Positions 8,388 through 15,174 of a DNA stretch of 37,143 nt are shown piece by piece (position 1 is the first letter of the stretch; each line of letters opens with the position of its first letter). Source of the stretch: Acidimicrobiales bacterium (lineage in GTDB: Bacteria > Actinomycetota > Acidimicrobiia > Acidimicrobiales > Iamiaceae). Below the pieces are notes generated by a model. The model saw nothing but the letters and a program-made list of their open reading frames with translations, had not been told where the DNA came from and did no database searches. The position numbers and the translations under genes were made by a program. The stretch is taken from assembly GCA_025463365.1 (NCBI GenBank), contig JAOBWM010000182.1, forward strand, positions 1 through 37,143, written 5' to 3'.

Positions 8388-8426
8388 CCGGGTCGGTGTC
8401 CTTGTGACCGGATCCGTGTCCTTCTC
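8387..8426. repeat. Tandem pair of 20-bp direct repeats between convergent genes
   Basis: Two adjacent 20-bp units (8387-8406 and 8407-8426) agree at 16 of 20 positions; both begin ACCGG and share GTGTCCTT. They fill the space between the DtxR-family stop and the helD stop. I see no stem-loop there, so this is not an obvious hairpin terminator. Confidence 0.6.
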
Positions 8427-8443
8427 GGAGCCGCGCCGCCCGC

Positions 8444-10549
8444 TCAGCCCACGGGTTGAGGTTCGGGCGTTGCCGACGGTGCCAGCACGGCTGGCAGGTC
8501 GCCCGGGTGCACCACCGTGAGGAGCTTGGTCGCACGGGTCAGCGCGACGTAGAGGGCGCGCATGCCCTGGGCTTCCTCGTCGAGGATCCCCTGCGGGTCG
8601 ACCACGACGGTGGCGTCCAGCTCGAGGCCCTTGACGATCCCCACCGGCACCACCGTCACCTGGTGGTTGAGGCCGCGCTCGATGGCCACGCCGTGGTCGA
8701 TGCCGACCGCCGTGAGCGCGGCCGAGCACTCCTCGGTGCGCGATGCCGGGCAGATCACCGCGACGTTGCCGTTGTCGATGGACGCGATCTCGGCCCGCAC
8801 CGCCGCGGCGATCGCGGGACCGAGCTCGGCGGGATCGTCGACCCGGTGGAACACGGGCGGGCGGCCGTCGACCCGCACCGACCGCGGGGGACGGAGCTCG
8901 GGCGCGGATGCCGCCAGCACGCGGGCCGCCAGCTCCATGTTCGGCGCCGGGATGCGGTAGCCGACCGTGAGCTCCTCGCGACGGTCCGGCCGCTTGTTCG
9001 GCAGCAGGGACAAGATCTCGTCCCAGTCGGCGTGAGCCCAGGCGCCGGTCGACTGGGCGATGTCGCCCACCACGGTCATCGAGCCGTTGAGCGACCGGCG
9101 GGTCAGCATCCGCAGTTGCATCGGCGAGAGATCCTGGGCTTCGTCGATGACGATGTGGCCATAGGTGCGGACCTCGGTGTCGTCTCGCTTCTTCGACGGC
9201 TTGGGACCGAGCAGCGAACGCGCCTCGTCGAGCAACGGCACGTCGTCGTGGGTCCAGACCACGTCCTTGACCGACGCCGAGCGCGGCCGGTGCAGCAGGT
9301 CGATGCGGTGCTCGGGGAGGCTGCGGGCGGCGGCGAGGTGCAGCAACCCCTTCGAGCCGTACAAGTCGTGGAGCAGCTGGGCCGGCGTGAGCACGGGCCA
9401 CATCTCCTCCAAGGCGGCGTGGACCTCGGGGTGCTTGCGGACCTGGCGCCAGACCTCGTTGGGATCGAGGGGCTCGCGGGCCGAGGCGGCGAGCCGTTGG
9501 GCGACCTCGCGCTCGACGAAGCGACGGCCGGCGTTGTGGGTGCGGAAGCGGCGCCGGGCGTCGCGCACGATGGCATCGGACTGGTCGACGGTCAGCACCA
9601 GCGACTGCAGGCCGAGGCCGATCCGCAGCGTCCGGCGCAGCGGGCGCTTGCGATCGCGGACGGCCTTGGCGAGGACGTTCGACATGGCATCGTCGCCCTT
9701 GAGCCGGGCGACCTCCTCGTGGTCGCGGCCGCGGATCGACACGCCGTCGACGAGGTCGGCCAGCACCACCAACTCGACGCCGGCCTCGCCGAGCGACGGG
9801 AGCACCTGCTCGATGTAGGCGAGGAACAGCCGGTTCGGGCCGACCACGAGGACGCCCTGGTCCTCCAGCGGAAAGCGGTGCGTGTAGAGGAGGTACGCGG
9901 CGCGGTGCAACGCCACGACCGTCTTGCCGGTGCCCGGGCCGCCTTGCACCACGAGGACGCCGGCCAGCGGGGCCCGGATGATCTCGTCCTGCTCGCCCTG
10001 GATGGTGGCGACGATGTCGCCCAGGTGCCCGGATCGGGCCGTCTCGAGGGCCGCGATCAGCGAACCGTGGCCCTGGAGCCCGGCACCTTCACCGAGGTCG
10101 AGGGCGTGCTCGCCGAAGAGCTCGTCTTCGATGCCGAGGAGCTGGCGGCCGCGCGTGGCGAAGTGGCGGCGGCGGGCCAACCCCATGGTCTGGCGACCGG
10201 TGGCCCGGTAGAAGGGCTCGGCGACGGGGGCCCGCCAGTCGACCACCACCGGCTCCTGCCGGGCGTCGGCCACCGCGAGGCGCCCGATGTAGAAGGTCTC
10301 GCCGCCGGCTTCGGCATCCCGGTCGATCCGGCCGAACAGCAGTGACTGGTCCCCGAGGTGGAGCTGGCTCAGGCGGTTCAGGACCGTGTCGAAGATGACC
10401 TCACGCTCGAAGCGGGCCTGCTCGGTGCCGCCCGCGCCGACCTCGACCATCCCCCGCAGCCGGTTCGCCGAGACCCGCGCCTGCTCCAAGCAGTCGTAGG
10501 CACGATCGATGTAGGCCTGCTCGGCTTCCAGGTCGGGATGGATCGCCAT
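8444..10549 (-). CDS. helD: HelD-like superfamily 1 helicase (UvrD-type ATPase, RNA polymerase recycling)
   Basis: HelD proteins are SF1 ATPases that bind RNA polymerase and remove it from nucleic acid; actinobacterial members can also confer rifampicin tolerance. The 701-residue protein starts with a helical arm (residues about 1-60), then has Walker A GGPGTGKT (Lys209), a large insertion between the ATPase halves, Walker B VIDEAQD (Asp469) and C-terminal SF1 motifs including GLELDATVVVDP and YVALTRA. This length and organisation fit HelD better than UvrD or PcrA (the latter also have an N-terminal Q motif near the start). The ATG at 10549 is the natural start; a weak GAGG lies about 15 nt upstream. 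HelD versus another UvrD-like ATPase is a family-level inference. Confidence 0.85.
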   Translation of the reverse strand: MAIHPDLEAEQAYIDRAYDCLEQARVSANRLRGMVEVGAGGTEQARFEREVIFDTVLNRLSQLHLGDQSLLFGRIDRDAEAGGETFYIGRLAVADARQEPVVVDWRAPVAEPFYRATGRQTMGLARRRHFATRGRQLLGIEDELFGEHALDLGEGAGLQGHGSLIAALETARSGHLGDIVATIQGEQDEIIRAPLAGVLVVQGGPGTGKTVVALHRAAYLLYTHRFPLEDQGVLVVGPNRLFLAYIEQVLPSLGEAGVELVVLADLVDGVSIRGRDHEEVARLKGDDAMSNVLAKAVRDRKRPLRRTLRIGLGLQSLVLTVDQSDAIVRDARRRFRTHNAGRRFVEREVAQRLAASAREPLDPNEVWRQVRKHPEVHAALEEMWPVLTPAQLLHDLYGSKGLLHLAAARSLPEHRIDLLHRPRSASVKDVVWTHDDVPLLDEARSLLGPKPSKKRDDTEVRTYGHIVIDEAQDLSPMQLRMLTRRSLNGSMTVVGDIAQSTGAWAHADWDEILSLLPNKRPDRREELTVGYRIPAPNMELAARVLAASAPELRPPRSVRVDGRPPVFHRVDDPAELGPAIAAAVRAEIASIDNGNVAVICPASRTEECSAALTAVGIDHGVAIERGLNHQVTVVPVGIVKGLELDATVVVDPQGILDEEAQGMRALYVALTRATKLLTVVHPGDLPAVLAPSATPEPQPVG

Positions 10550-10579
10550 GGGTGCAGCTGCGGTCCTCAGGTCGGCAAA

Positions 10580-10606
10580 CCCCGAATTCGGGGATTCGAC
10601 AGCCTA
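10580..10606 (-). promoter_or_regulatory. Possible helD promoter: TAGGCT box and 14-bp perfect palindrome
   Basis: TAGGCT on the minus strand (10601-10606) would place transcription near 10594, just upstream of the perfect palindrome CCCCGAATTCGGGG (10580-10593). The mRNA leader would be about 45 nt. The palindrome could be an operator or a 5' hairpin; it lies 31 bp before the helD ATG. Confidence 0.35.
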
Positions 10607-10658
10607 CTGCCGCCGTCACCCGGAACACCCGACCGCATGTCGCGCGCCTGTCGGGGCG

Positions 10659-10691
10659 CCGACCCACCGCCGACCCACCGCCGACCCACCG
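10659..10691. repeat. Three tandem 11-bp repeats (CCGACCCACCG)
   Basis: Three exact copies at 10659-10669, 10670-10680 and 10681-10691, in the gap between helD and the small gene that precedes it. The function is unknown; slippage-generated repeats are the simplest explanation. Confidence 0.7.
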
Positions 10692-10707
10692 CCGTTGCGC
10701 TTGCTGC

Positions 10708-10971
10708 TCAGCTGCCGGCGTCCTCGCCGACCTCCCGCAGGGCGTCTCGCAGCGCGACGCGGATCCGCCGCGCCTCGGCGGGCAGCAGGTGGGCCACCAG
10801 CCCTTCGCCCGCTTTGCCGATCTCGTCGACGGTCAGGACCACTCGCGGCTCGGCATCGTCGTAGTCGTCGGAGATCGCGACCGCCCACGAGACCGGCGTC
10901 AGGTCCGGGTCGTCGGCCACCACCGGATCGAGCAACGGGTCGAAGGGATGGTCATCGATCGATCGGCGCAT
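10708..10971 (-). CDS. Small acidic hypothetical protein
   Basis: This 87-residue protein has an Asp-rich first half and an Ala/Arg/Glu helix in the second half (about 60-85). It has no signal peptide, membrane segment or motif I recognise. The start ATG at 10971 has no Shine-Dalgarno; a degenerate -10-like CAGGAT (10978-10983) ends 6 nt before it. It lies between another small gene (11015-11260) and helD, all on the minus strand, so co-transcription is possible. Coding status is supported by its codon-position GC pattern by eye and compact spacing only. Confidence 0.6.
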   Translation of the reverse strand: MRRSIDDHPFDPLLDPVVADDPDLTPVSWAVAISDDYDDAEPRVVLTVDEIGKAGEGLVAHLLPAEARRIRVALRDALREVGEDAGS

Positions 10972-11014
10972 GCCCGCATCCTGCCTCGCTCCCGGGCCCC
11001 GGACGGCCCGACGA

Positions 11015-11260
11015 TCAGTGGCGGCTGGCGGTGAGGCGGGCGACCCAGGGGTGACGGGGCGCCGGTGAGAGGTCGATCACCTGGCGGGGGGTGGCGCTGG
11101 CCACGCGGTGCCAGTGCGCGAGGAGGTCCTCGAACGCCCGGTCCACGTCGGGTTCGAGCCCGAAGGTCAGCTCGCGGAGCTGCGCGTCGAACTGCGTACG
11201 ATCCGCGGCTCCGAGCATCGCCCGGAGATCATCGACTTCGGTCCAACTGTGCCCTTCCAT
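11015..11260 (-). CDS. Small hypothetical protein
   Basis: This is an 81-residue soluble protein with Trp and acidic residues in the first half (a WTEVDDLRAML helix) and a proline-rich C-terminal part. I do not recognise the family. The ATG at 11260 follows AGGAGG with only three bases between, and a GTG directly precedes the ATG in frame, so the exact start is uncertain by one codon. It is divergent from hemE (start 11378) with a 117-bp shared upstream region, and 43 bp upstream of the next small gene on the same strand. Confidence 0.6.
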   Translation of the reverse strand: MEGHSWTEVDDLRAMLGAADRTQFDAQLRELTFGLEPDVDRAFEDLLAHWHRVASATPRQVIDLSPAPRHPWVARLTASRH

Positions 11261-11364
11261 CACCCTCCTATCGGCAGGTGCGGTTCGACCATGATGCATC
11301 TCGTCGATCTCTCCGGAAGGTGATGCTCCGTCGGCCGGGATGGGGGCGGTCGGACCCTCGTCGG

Positions 11365-11370
11365 TAGCCT
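11365..11370 (+). promoter_or_regulatory. -10 hexamer TAGCCT, leaderless-type, for hemE
   Basis: TAGCCT ends 7 nt before the hemE GTG (11378). No ribosome binding site is visible between them. It is the likely promoter of the hemE-hemH-hemG block. Confidence 0.5.
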
Positions 11371-11377
11371 CGCCGAC

Positions 11378-12415
11378 GTGGTCAGCGCCGACGCCCCGTT
11401 CCTGCGAGCCTGCCGGCGCGAGCCGCACGACCGGGTGCCGGTGTGGTTCATGCGCCAGGCCGGACGGTCGCTGCCGGAGTACAAGGCCATCCGGGGCCCA
11501 GGCTCGATCGTGCAGGCGATCCGCACCCCCGACCTGGCCACCGAGATCACCCTCCAGCCCGTGCGCCGCTACGGCACCGACGCCGCGATCCTCTACTCGG
11601 ACATCGTCACGCCCATCGAGGCCATCGGGTTCGGCGTCGACGTGGCGCCCGGGGTCGGCCCGGTCGTCGAGCGGCCGTTCACGTCGGCGGCCGACCTCGA
11701 TCGCATCCGTCCGCTGGACCCCGAGGCCGACACGCCCTACGTGCTCGACACGATCCGCAACCTCGTCCACGAGCTGGGCGACGTCCCCCTGATCGGGTTC
11801 GCCGGCGCGCCGTTCACGGTGGCGTCCTACCTGGTGGAAGGCCGACCGAGCCGCACGTACGAGAAGACCAAGCGCCTCATGTACGGCGACCCCGAGCTGT
11901 GGTTCCAGCTGCTCGACCGCCTGGCCGACCTCGCGCTCGCGTCGCTGCACTCGCAGGTGGCGGCGGGGGCCTCGGCCGTGCAGCTGTTCGACTCGTGGGC
12001 CGGCGCCCTGTCGCCGTCGGACTACGAGCACTACGTGATGCCCGCCTCCCGCAAGGTGCTCGACGGCATCGGGTCGACCGGCGTGCCCCGGGTGCACTTC
12101 GGTGTCTCGACCGGCGAGCTGCTCACCTTGATGCGCGATGCCGGCGCCGACGTCGTGGGCGTCGACTGGCGGGTCGACCTCGACGACGCCCGGGCCCGGC
12201 TCGGTGACGATGTCGCCCTCCAGGGCAACCTCGACCCGGTCGCGGTCCTGGCCGGTGAAGCGGTGGCGGTCGACCGGGCGCGCGACGTGCTGCGGCGCGC
12301 CGGCGGCCACCGGGGCCACATCTTCAACCTGGGCCACGGCGTGCTGCCCGACACCGACCCTGACGTGCTCCACCGGATCGTCGAGTTGGTGCACGCGGAG
12401 GGCAAGGTCTCGTGA
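11378..12415 (+). CDS. hemE: Uroporphyrinogen III decarboxylase
   Basis: HemE removes four carboxyl groups from uroporphyrinogen III to give coproporphyrinogen III in cytosolic heme synthesis. The 345-residue length is normal. The N-terminal signature PVWFMRQAGRSLPEY contains the conserved RQAGR; YSDIVTP, GFAGAPFT, FDSWAG and FNLGHGVLP blocks are in the usual order. The GTG start follows a TAGCCT box by 7 nt. The stop overlaps the hemH start by 4 bp (GTGA), indicating coupling. Together with hemH and hemG it covers three consecutive heme-pathway steps. Confidence 0.97.
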   Translation: MVSADAPFLRACRREPHDRVPVWFMRQAGRSLPEYKAIRGPGSIVQAIRTPDLATEITLQPVRRYGTDAAILYSDIVTPIEAIGFGVDVAPGVGPVVERPFTSAADLDRIRPLDPEADTPYVLDTIRNLVHELGDVPLIGFAGAPFTVASYLVEGRPSRTYEKTKRLMYGDPELWFQLLDRLADLALASLHSQVAAGASAVQLFDSWAGALSPSDYEHYVMPASRKVLDGIGSTGVPRVHFGVSTGELLTLMRDAGADVVGVDWRVDLDDARARLGDDVALQGNLDPVAVLAGEAVAVDRARDVLRRAGGHRGHIFNLGHGVLPDTDPDVLHRIVELVHAEGKVS

Positions 12416-13419
12416 CCGGCCGGCCCGTGCGGGACGACGGGACCGATGCGGTGGCGTCGGCGGCGTCGGCGGCGTCGGCGGCGTCCGGGCGAGTCGGCGT
12501 GGTGGTGATGGCGTACGGCACGCCCGCGTCGCCCGACGACGTCGAGGCGTACTACACGCACATCCGCCGGGGCCGGGCCCCGTCGCCCGAGCAGCTCGCC
12601 AACCTGCAGATGCGGTACGACGCGCTCGGGGGCACGTCGACGCTTGCCGCTCGCACGCGCGACCAGATCGACCGGCTGACCGCGGCCCTGGAGGCGATCT
12701 CGCCGGGCCGCTTCGACGTCGTGCTCGGACAGAAGCACGCGGCACCGTTCATCGAGGACGGGGTGGCGTCGCTGGTGGCCGCCGGCGTCGACCGCATCGT
12801 CGGCCTCGTGCTCGCGCCCCACTACTCCGGGTTCAGCGTCGGGCAGTACCACGAGCGGGCCGGGGCCACCGCGGCCGACGCCGGCGTGCCCTTCGTCGGC
12901 ATCGAGCGCTGGCACGACCTGCCGGAGTACCGGGCGTTCCTGGCCGACGCCGTGCGAGACGGCCTCGCGCACCTGCCCGAGCCGACGAAGGTGGTCTTCA
13001 CCGCACACTCGCTCCCCGAACGGGTGTTGGCCGGCGACCCCTACCCCGACGAGCTGTGGGAGTCGGCCGCCGCGGTGGCCGAGGCGACCAAGCTCAACCG
13101 GTGGGCCGGCTGGTCGCAGGCCTGGCAGTCCGCCGGAGCCACCCCCGAGCCGTGGCGCGGCCCAGACGTGCTCGACGTGATCCGGGACCTGGCCGCCACC
13201 GGCCGGGCCGAGGGCATCCTCGTGTGCCCGCAAGGGTTCGTGGCCGACCACCTCGAGGTCGCGTACGACCTCGACATCGAAGCCGCGCTAGTGGCCGCCG
13301 AAGCCGGCATCGCCTTCGCCCGCACCCGGGTCCTCAACGACGACCCCACGGTGCTCGGCGCCCTGGCCCGCCGCGTCGCCCAACACGCCGACCACGCCGA
13401 CCACCCACCCGGGACCTGA
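12412..13419 (+). CDS. hemH: Ferrochelatase (coproporphyrin ferrochelatase type)
   Basis: This enzyme inserts Fe2+ into a porphyrin. In actinobacteria the enzyme generally acts on coproporphyrin III (CpfC) in the coproporphyrin-dependent route, which fits the neighbours hemE and hemG. The 335-residue protein shows GVVVMAYGTP, the active-site block FTAHSLPE and the CPQGFVADHLE(V)xYDLD signature. The first about 27 residues are a low-complexity Ala-Ser extension encoded by 9-bp tandem repeats; the catalytic domain begins near VGVVVMAYG, so a later start is possible. The C-terminus ends in a His/Asp/Pro run. The GTG start overlaps hemE by 4 bp. Confidence 0.95.
   Translation: MTGRPVRDDGTDAVASAASAASAASGRVGVVVMAYGTPASPDDVEAYYTHIRRGRAPSPEQLANLQMRYDALGGTSTLAARTRDQIDRLTAALEAISPGRFDVVLGQKHAAPFIEDGVASLVAAGVDRIVGLVLAPHYSGFSVGQYHERAGATAADAGVPFVGIERWHDLPEYRAFLADAVRDGLAHLPEPTKVVFTAHSLPERVLAGDPYPDELWESAAAVAEATKLNRWAGWSQAWQSAGATPEPWRGPDVLDVIRDLAATGRAEGILVCPQGFVADHLEVAYDLDIEAALVAAEAGIAFARTRVLNDDPTVLGALARRVAQHADHADHPPGT
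12453..12485 (+). repeat. 9-bp tandem repeat encoding (Ala-Ser-Ala)n in hemH
   Basis: About three and a half in-frame copies of GGCGTCGGC encode the Ala/Ala/Ser run near the ferrochelatase N-terminus. Copy-number change would alter only linker length, not frame. Confidence 0.6.
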
Positions 13420-13433
13420 CCGATGCTGCCCCA

Positions 13434-13482
13434 GTTCTTGTGTGCAATCGGCGGCGTGAGGGCGACGATCCCACACAAGAAC
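13434..13482. repeat. 49-nt palindromic repeat, copy A
   Basis: 11-bp perfect terminal arms (GTTCTTGTGTG at 13434-13444 and its complement at 13472-13482) with an inner 4-bp ATCG/CGAT pairing. It begins 14 bp after the hemH stop. Copy B follows after 13 bp. Confidence 0.75.
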
Positions 13483-13495
13483 CGAGACGCCCTCC

Positions 13496-13544
13496 GTTCT
13501 GGTGTGCAATCGGAGGGGTGGGGGCGACGATCGAACACAAGAAC
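13496..13544. repeat. 49-nt palindromic repeat, copy B
   Basis: Same length and layout as copy A: near-identical terminal arms (GTTCTGGTGT... / ACACAAGAAC), the same GTGCAATCGG block and the same GGGCGACGATC block. It ends 18 bp before the hemG GTG. It looks like a pair of short mobile or regulatory palindromes; no transposase is nearby. Confidence 0.75.
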
Positions 13545-13562
13545 CGATCGCGGGGCCCGACG

Positions 13563-15008
13563 GTGACGGCGAACCGGCCGGAGCGGGTGGTCGTCGTCGG
13601 CGGGGGGATCACCGGGCTGGTGGCGGCGTACCGGTTGTCGCAAGCGGGGTCCGACGTCACCGTGATCGAGCCTGGACCGCTCGGCGGGAAGCTGCAGACG
13701 TCGATGGTGGCGGGAAGGGCGGTCGACGAGACGGCCGACGCGTTCCTGCTCCGGGTGCCCTGGGCGTTGGCGCTGTGCCACGACCTCGAGATCGACGGGG
13801 AGCTGATCTCACCCGCCGAGCGGACCGCCCACGTGTTCGTCGACGACGCTCGCCACCCGCTGCCCGCCGGTCACGTGCTCGGCGTGCCCACCGACCTCGA
13901 GGCCCTCGCCCGCAGCGGCATCATCTCGCCGGCCGGCGTCGAGCGGGTCACCGCCGATCTCGTGCTCGACCCGCTGTCGACCGATCCGCTGGTCGCCGGT
14001 CGAGATGTCGCGATCGGCCCGTACCTGCGGGGCCGACTCGGCGACGAGGTGGTCGACCACCTGATCGACCCGCTCGTCGGCGGCATCAATGCCGGTGACA
14101 CCGCCAAGCTCAGCCTCGCCGCCGTCGTCCCCCAGCTCGATGCGGCCGCCCGCTCCGGTGACCCGAGCCTCATCCGGTCGTGCCTCGCCCAGCGCCACCG
14201 CGCCGCGGCCGCCGGCACCGACCCGGACGCGCCCGTCTTTGCCACGCCCATCGGTGGCATGGCCCGCCTCGTGGACGCGCTCGTCGCCCTCATGCCAGGG
14301 GTCGACGTCCGCCAGGGCCGATCGGTCAGCTCGATCCACCTGACGAACCGGGATGCCCGAACCGGCGGGGTGCACGTCACGCTCGACGACGCCTCGGCGC
14401 TCGATGCCGACGCGCTGGTGATGACGGCACCGGCCCACGTGGCCGGCCCCCTCCTCGGCGAGGTCGCCCCGATCGCTGCCGGCCACCTCGCCGCCATCGC
14501 CCACGCCTCGGTGACCATGCTCACGTTCGCGTTCGCCCGCGGCGATCTCGGCGACGTCGCCGGCGCGAGCGGGTGCCTCATCCCTCGGGACCAGGGCACG
14601 ATCGCCACCGCCGTCTCCTATGCCACCTCCAAGTGGGCGCAGCTCCGCGATCCTGTGAAGGACGACGTGGTCCTGCGCGTGTCCGCCGGCCGGGCCGGCG
14701 ACGACCGCCACCTCGACCTCGACGACGCCGCGCTCACCGAACGGATCCTCGCCGACCTGGATCGCGTGATCGGGGTGCATGGCTCTCCCACCGCGATCCG
14801 CATCGGCCGCTGGCTCGACTCGTTCCCCCAGTACGCCCCCGGCCACCTCGACCGCATGGATGCCGTGGACGCCGAGCTGGCCGACACCCCCGTGCGCGTC
14901 GCGGGCATGGCCCTGCGCGGCGTCGGCATCCCCGCCTGCATCCGCAGCGCCGAAGAAGCCGCCGCCAGCCTCGGCGCCACCTGGCCCACCCGCCGCTCGA
15001 TCACCTGA
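13563..15008 (+). CDS. hemG: Coproporphyrinogen/protoporphyrinogen oxidase (HemG/HemY family, CgoX)
   Basis: This FAD-dependent oxidase converts a porphyrinogen to a porphyrin by six-electron oxidation. In actinobacteria the substrate is generally coproporphyrinogen III. The 481-residue protein opens with the dinucleotide-binding VVVVGGGITGLVAAYRL and an acidic end of strand 2 (VIEPG), and contains the FATPIGGMARLVDAL and GVGIPACIRSAEEAA segments typical of the family. The GTG at 13563 is chosen because it immediately precedes the FAD motif; upstream frame extends through the palindromic repeats and into hemH but is out of phase there. No Shine-Dalgarno or TAnnnT box is seen, so it probably depends on hemEH transcription. 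Confidence 0.93.
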   Translation: MTANRPERVVVVGGGITGLVAAYRLSQAGSDVTVIEPGPLGGKLQTSMVAGRAVDETADAFLLRVPWALALCHDLEIDGELISPAERTAHVFVDDARHPLPAGHVLGVPTDLEALARSGIISPAGVERVTADLVLDPLSTDPLVAGRDVAIGPYLRGRLGDEVVDHLIDPLVGGINAGDTAKLSLAAVVPQLDAAARSGDPSLIRSCLAQRHRAAAAGTDPDAPVFATPIGGMARLVDALVALMPGVDVRQGRSVSSIHLTNRDARTGGVHVTLDDASALDADALVMTAPAHVAGPLLGEVAPIAAGHLAAIAHASVTMLTFAFARGDLGDVAGASGCLIPRDQGTIATAVSYATSKWAQLRDPVKDDVVLRVSAGRAGDDRHLDLDDAALTERILADLDRVIGVHGSPTAIRIGRWLDSFPQYAPGHLDRMDAVDAELADTPVRVAGMALRGVGIPACIRSAEEAAASLGATWPTRRSIT

Positions 15009-15174
15009 TTCCGGGCTCAGGAACCACGGCAGGTCGCTCGGGATGCTCGTTGGACCCGACGGAACGCGGCTCGGGCCGTGGCCATCTCGCGCGATGTCAG
15101 GTGGCGGCGACGGGCCGCTTCGGCGGTCTCCACCACGACGGCCGCGTCCCGCACAGCCGAGCGGAGGTGATGCG

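Noticed and set aside
8456-10345. 629-codon plus-strand frame opposite helD
   Set aside because: Antisense shadow; helD has Walker motifs and full SF1 blocks.
10659-10691. Replication-origin iterons from three 11-bp repeats
   Set aside because: No AT-rich region, no DnaA or Rep boxes; simple tandem repeat is likelier.
12138-15008. 956-codon frame covering hemE end, hemH and hemG
   Set aside because: Only its C-terminal half (from 13563) is real hemG; the rest is a shifted reading of hemE/hemH with Arg-rich nonsense.
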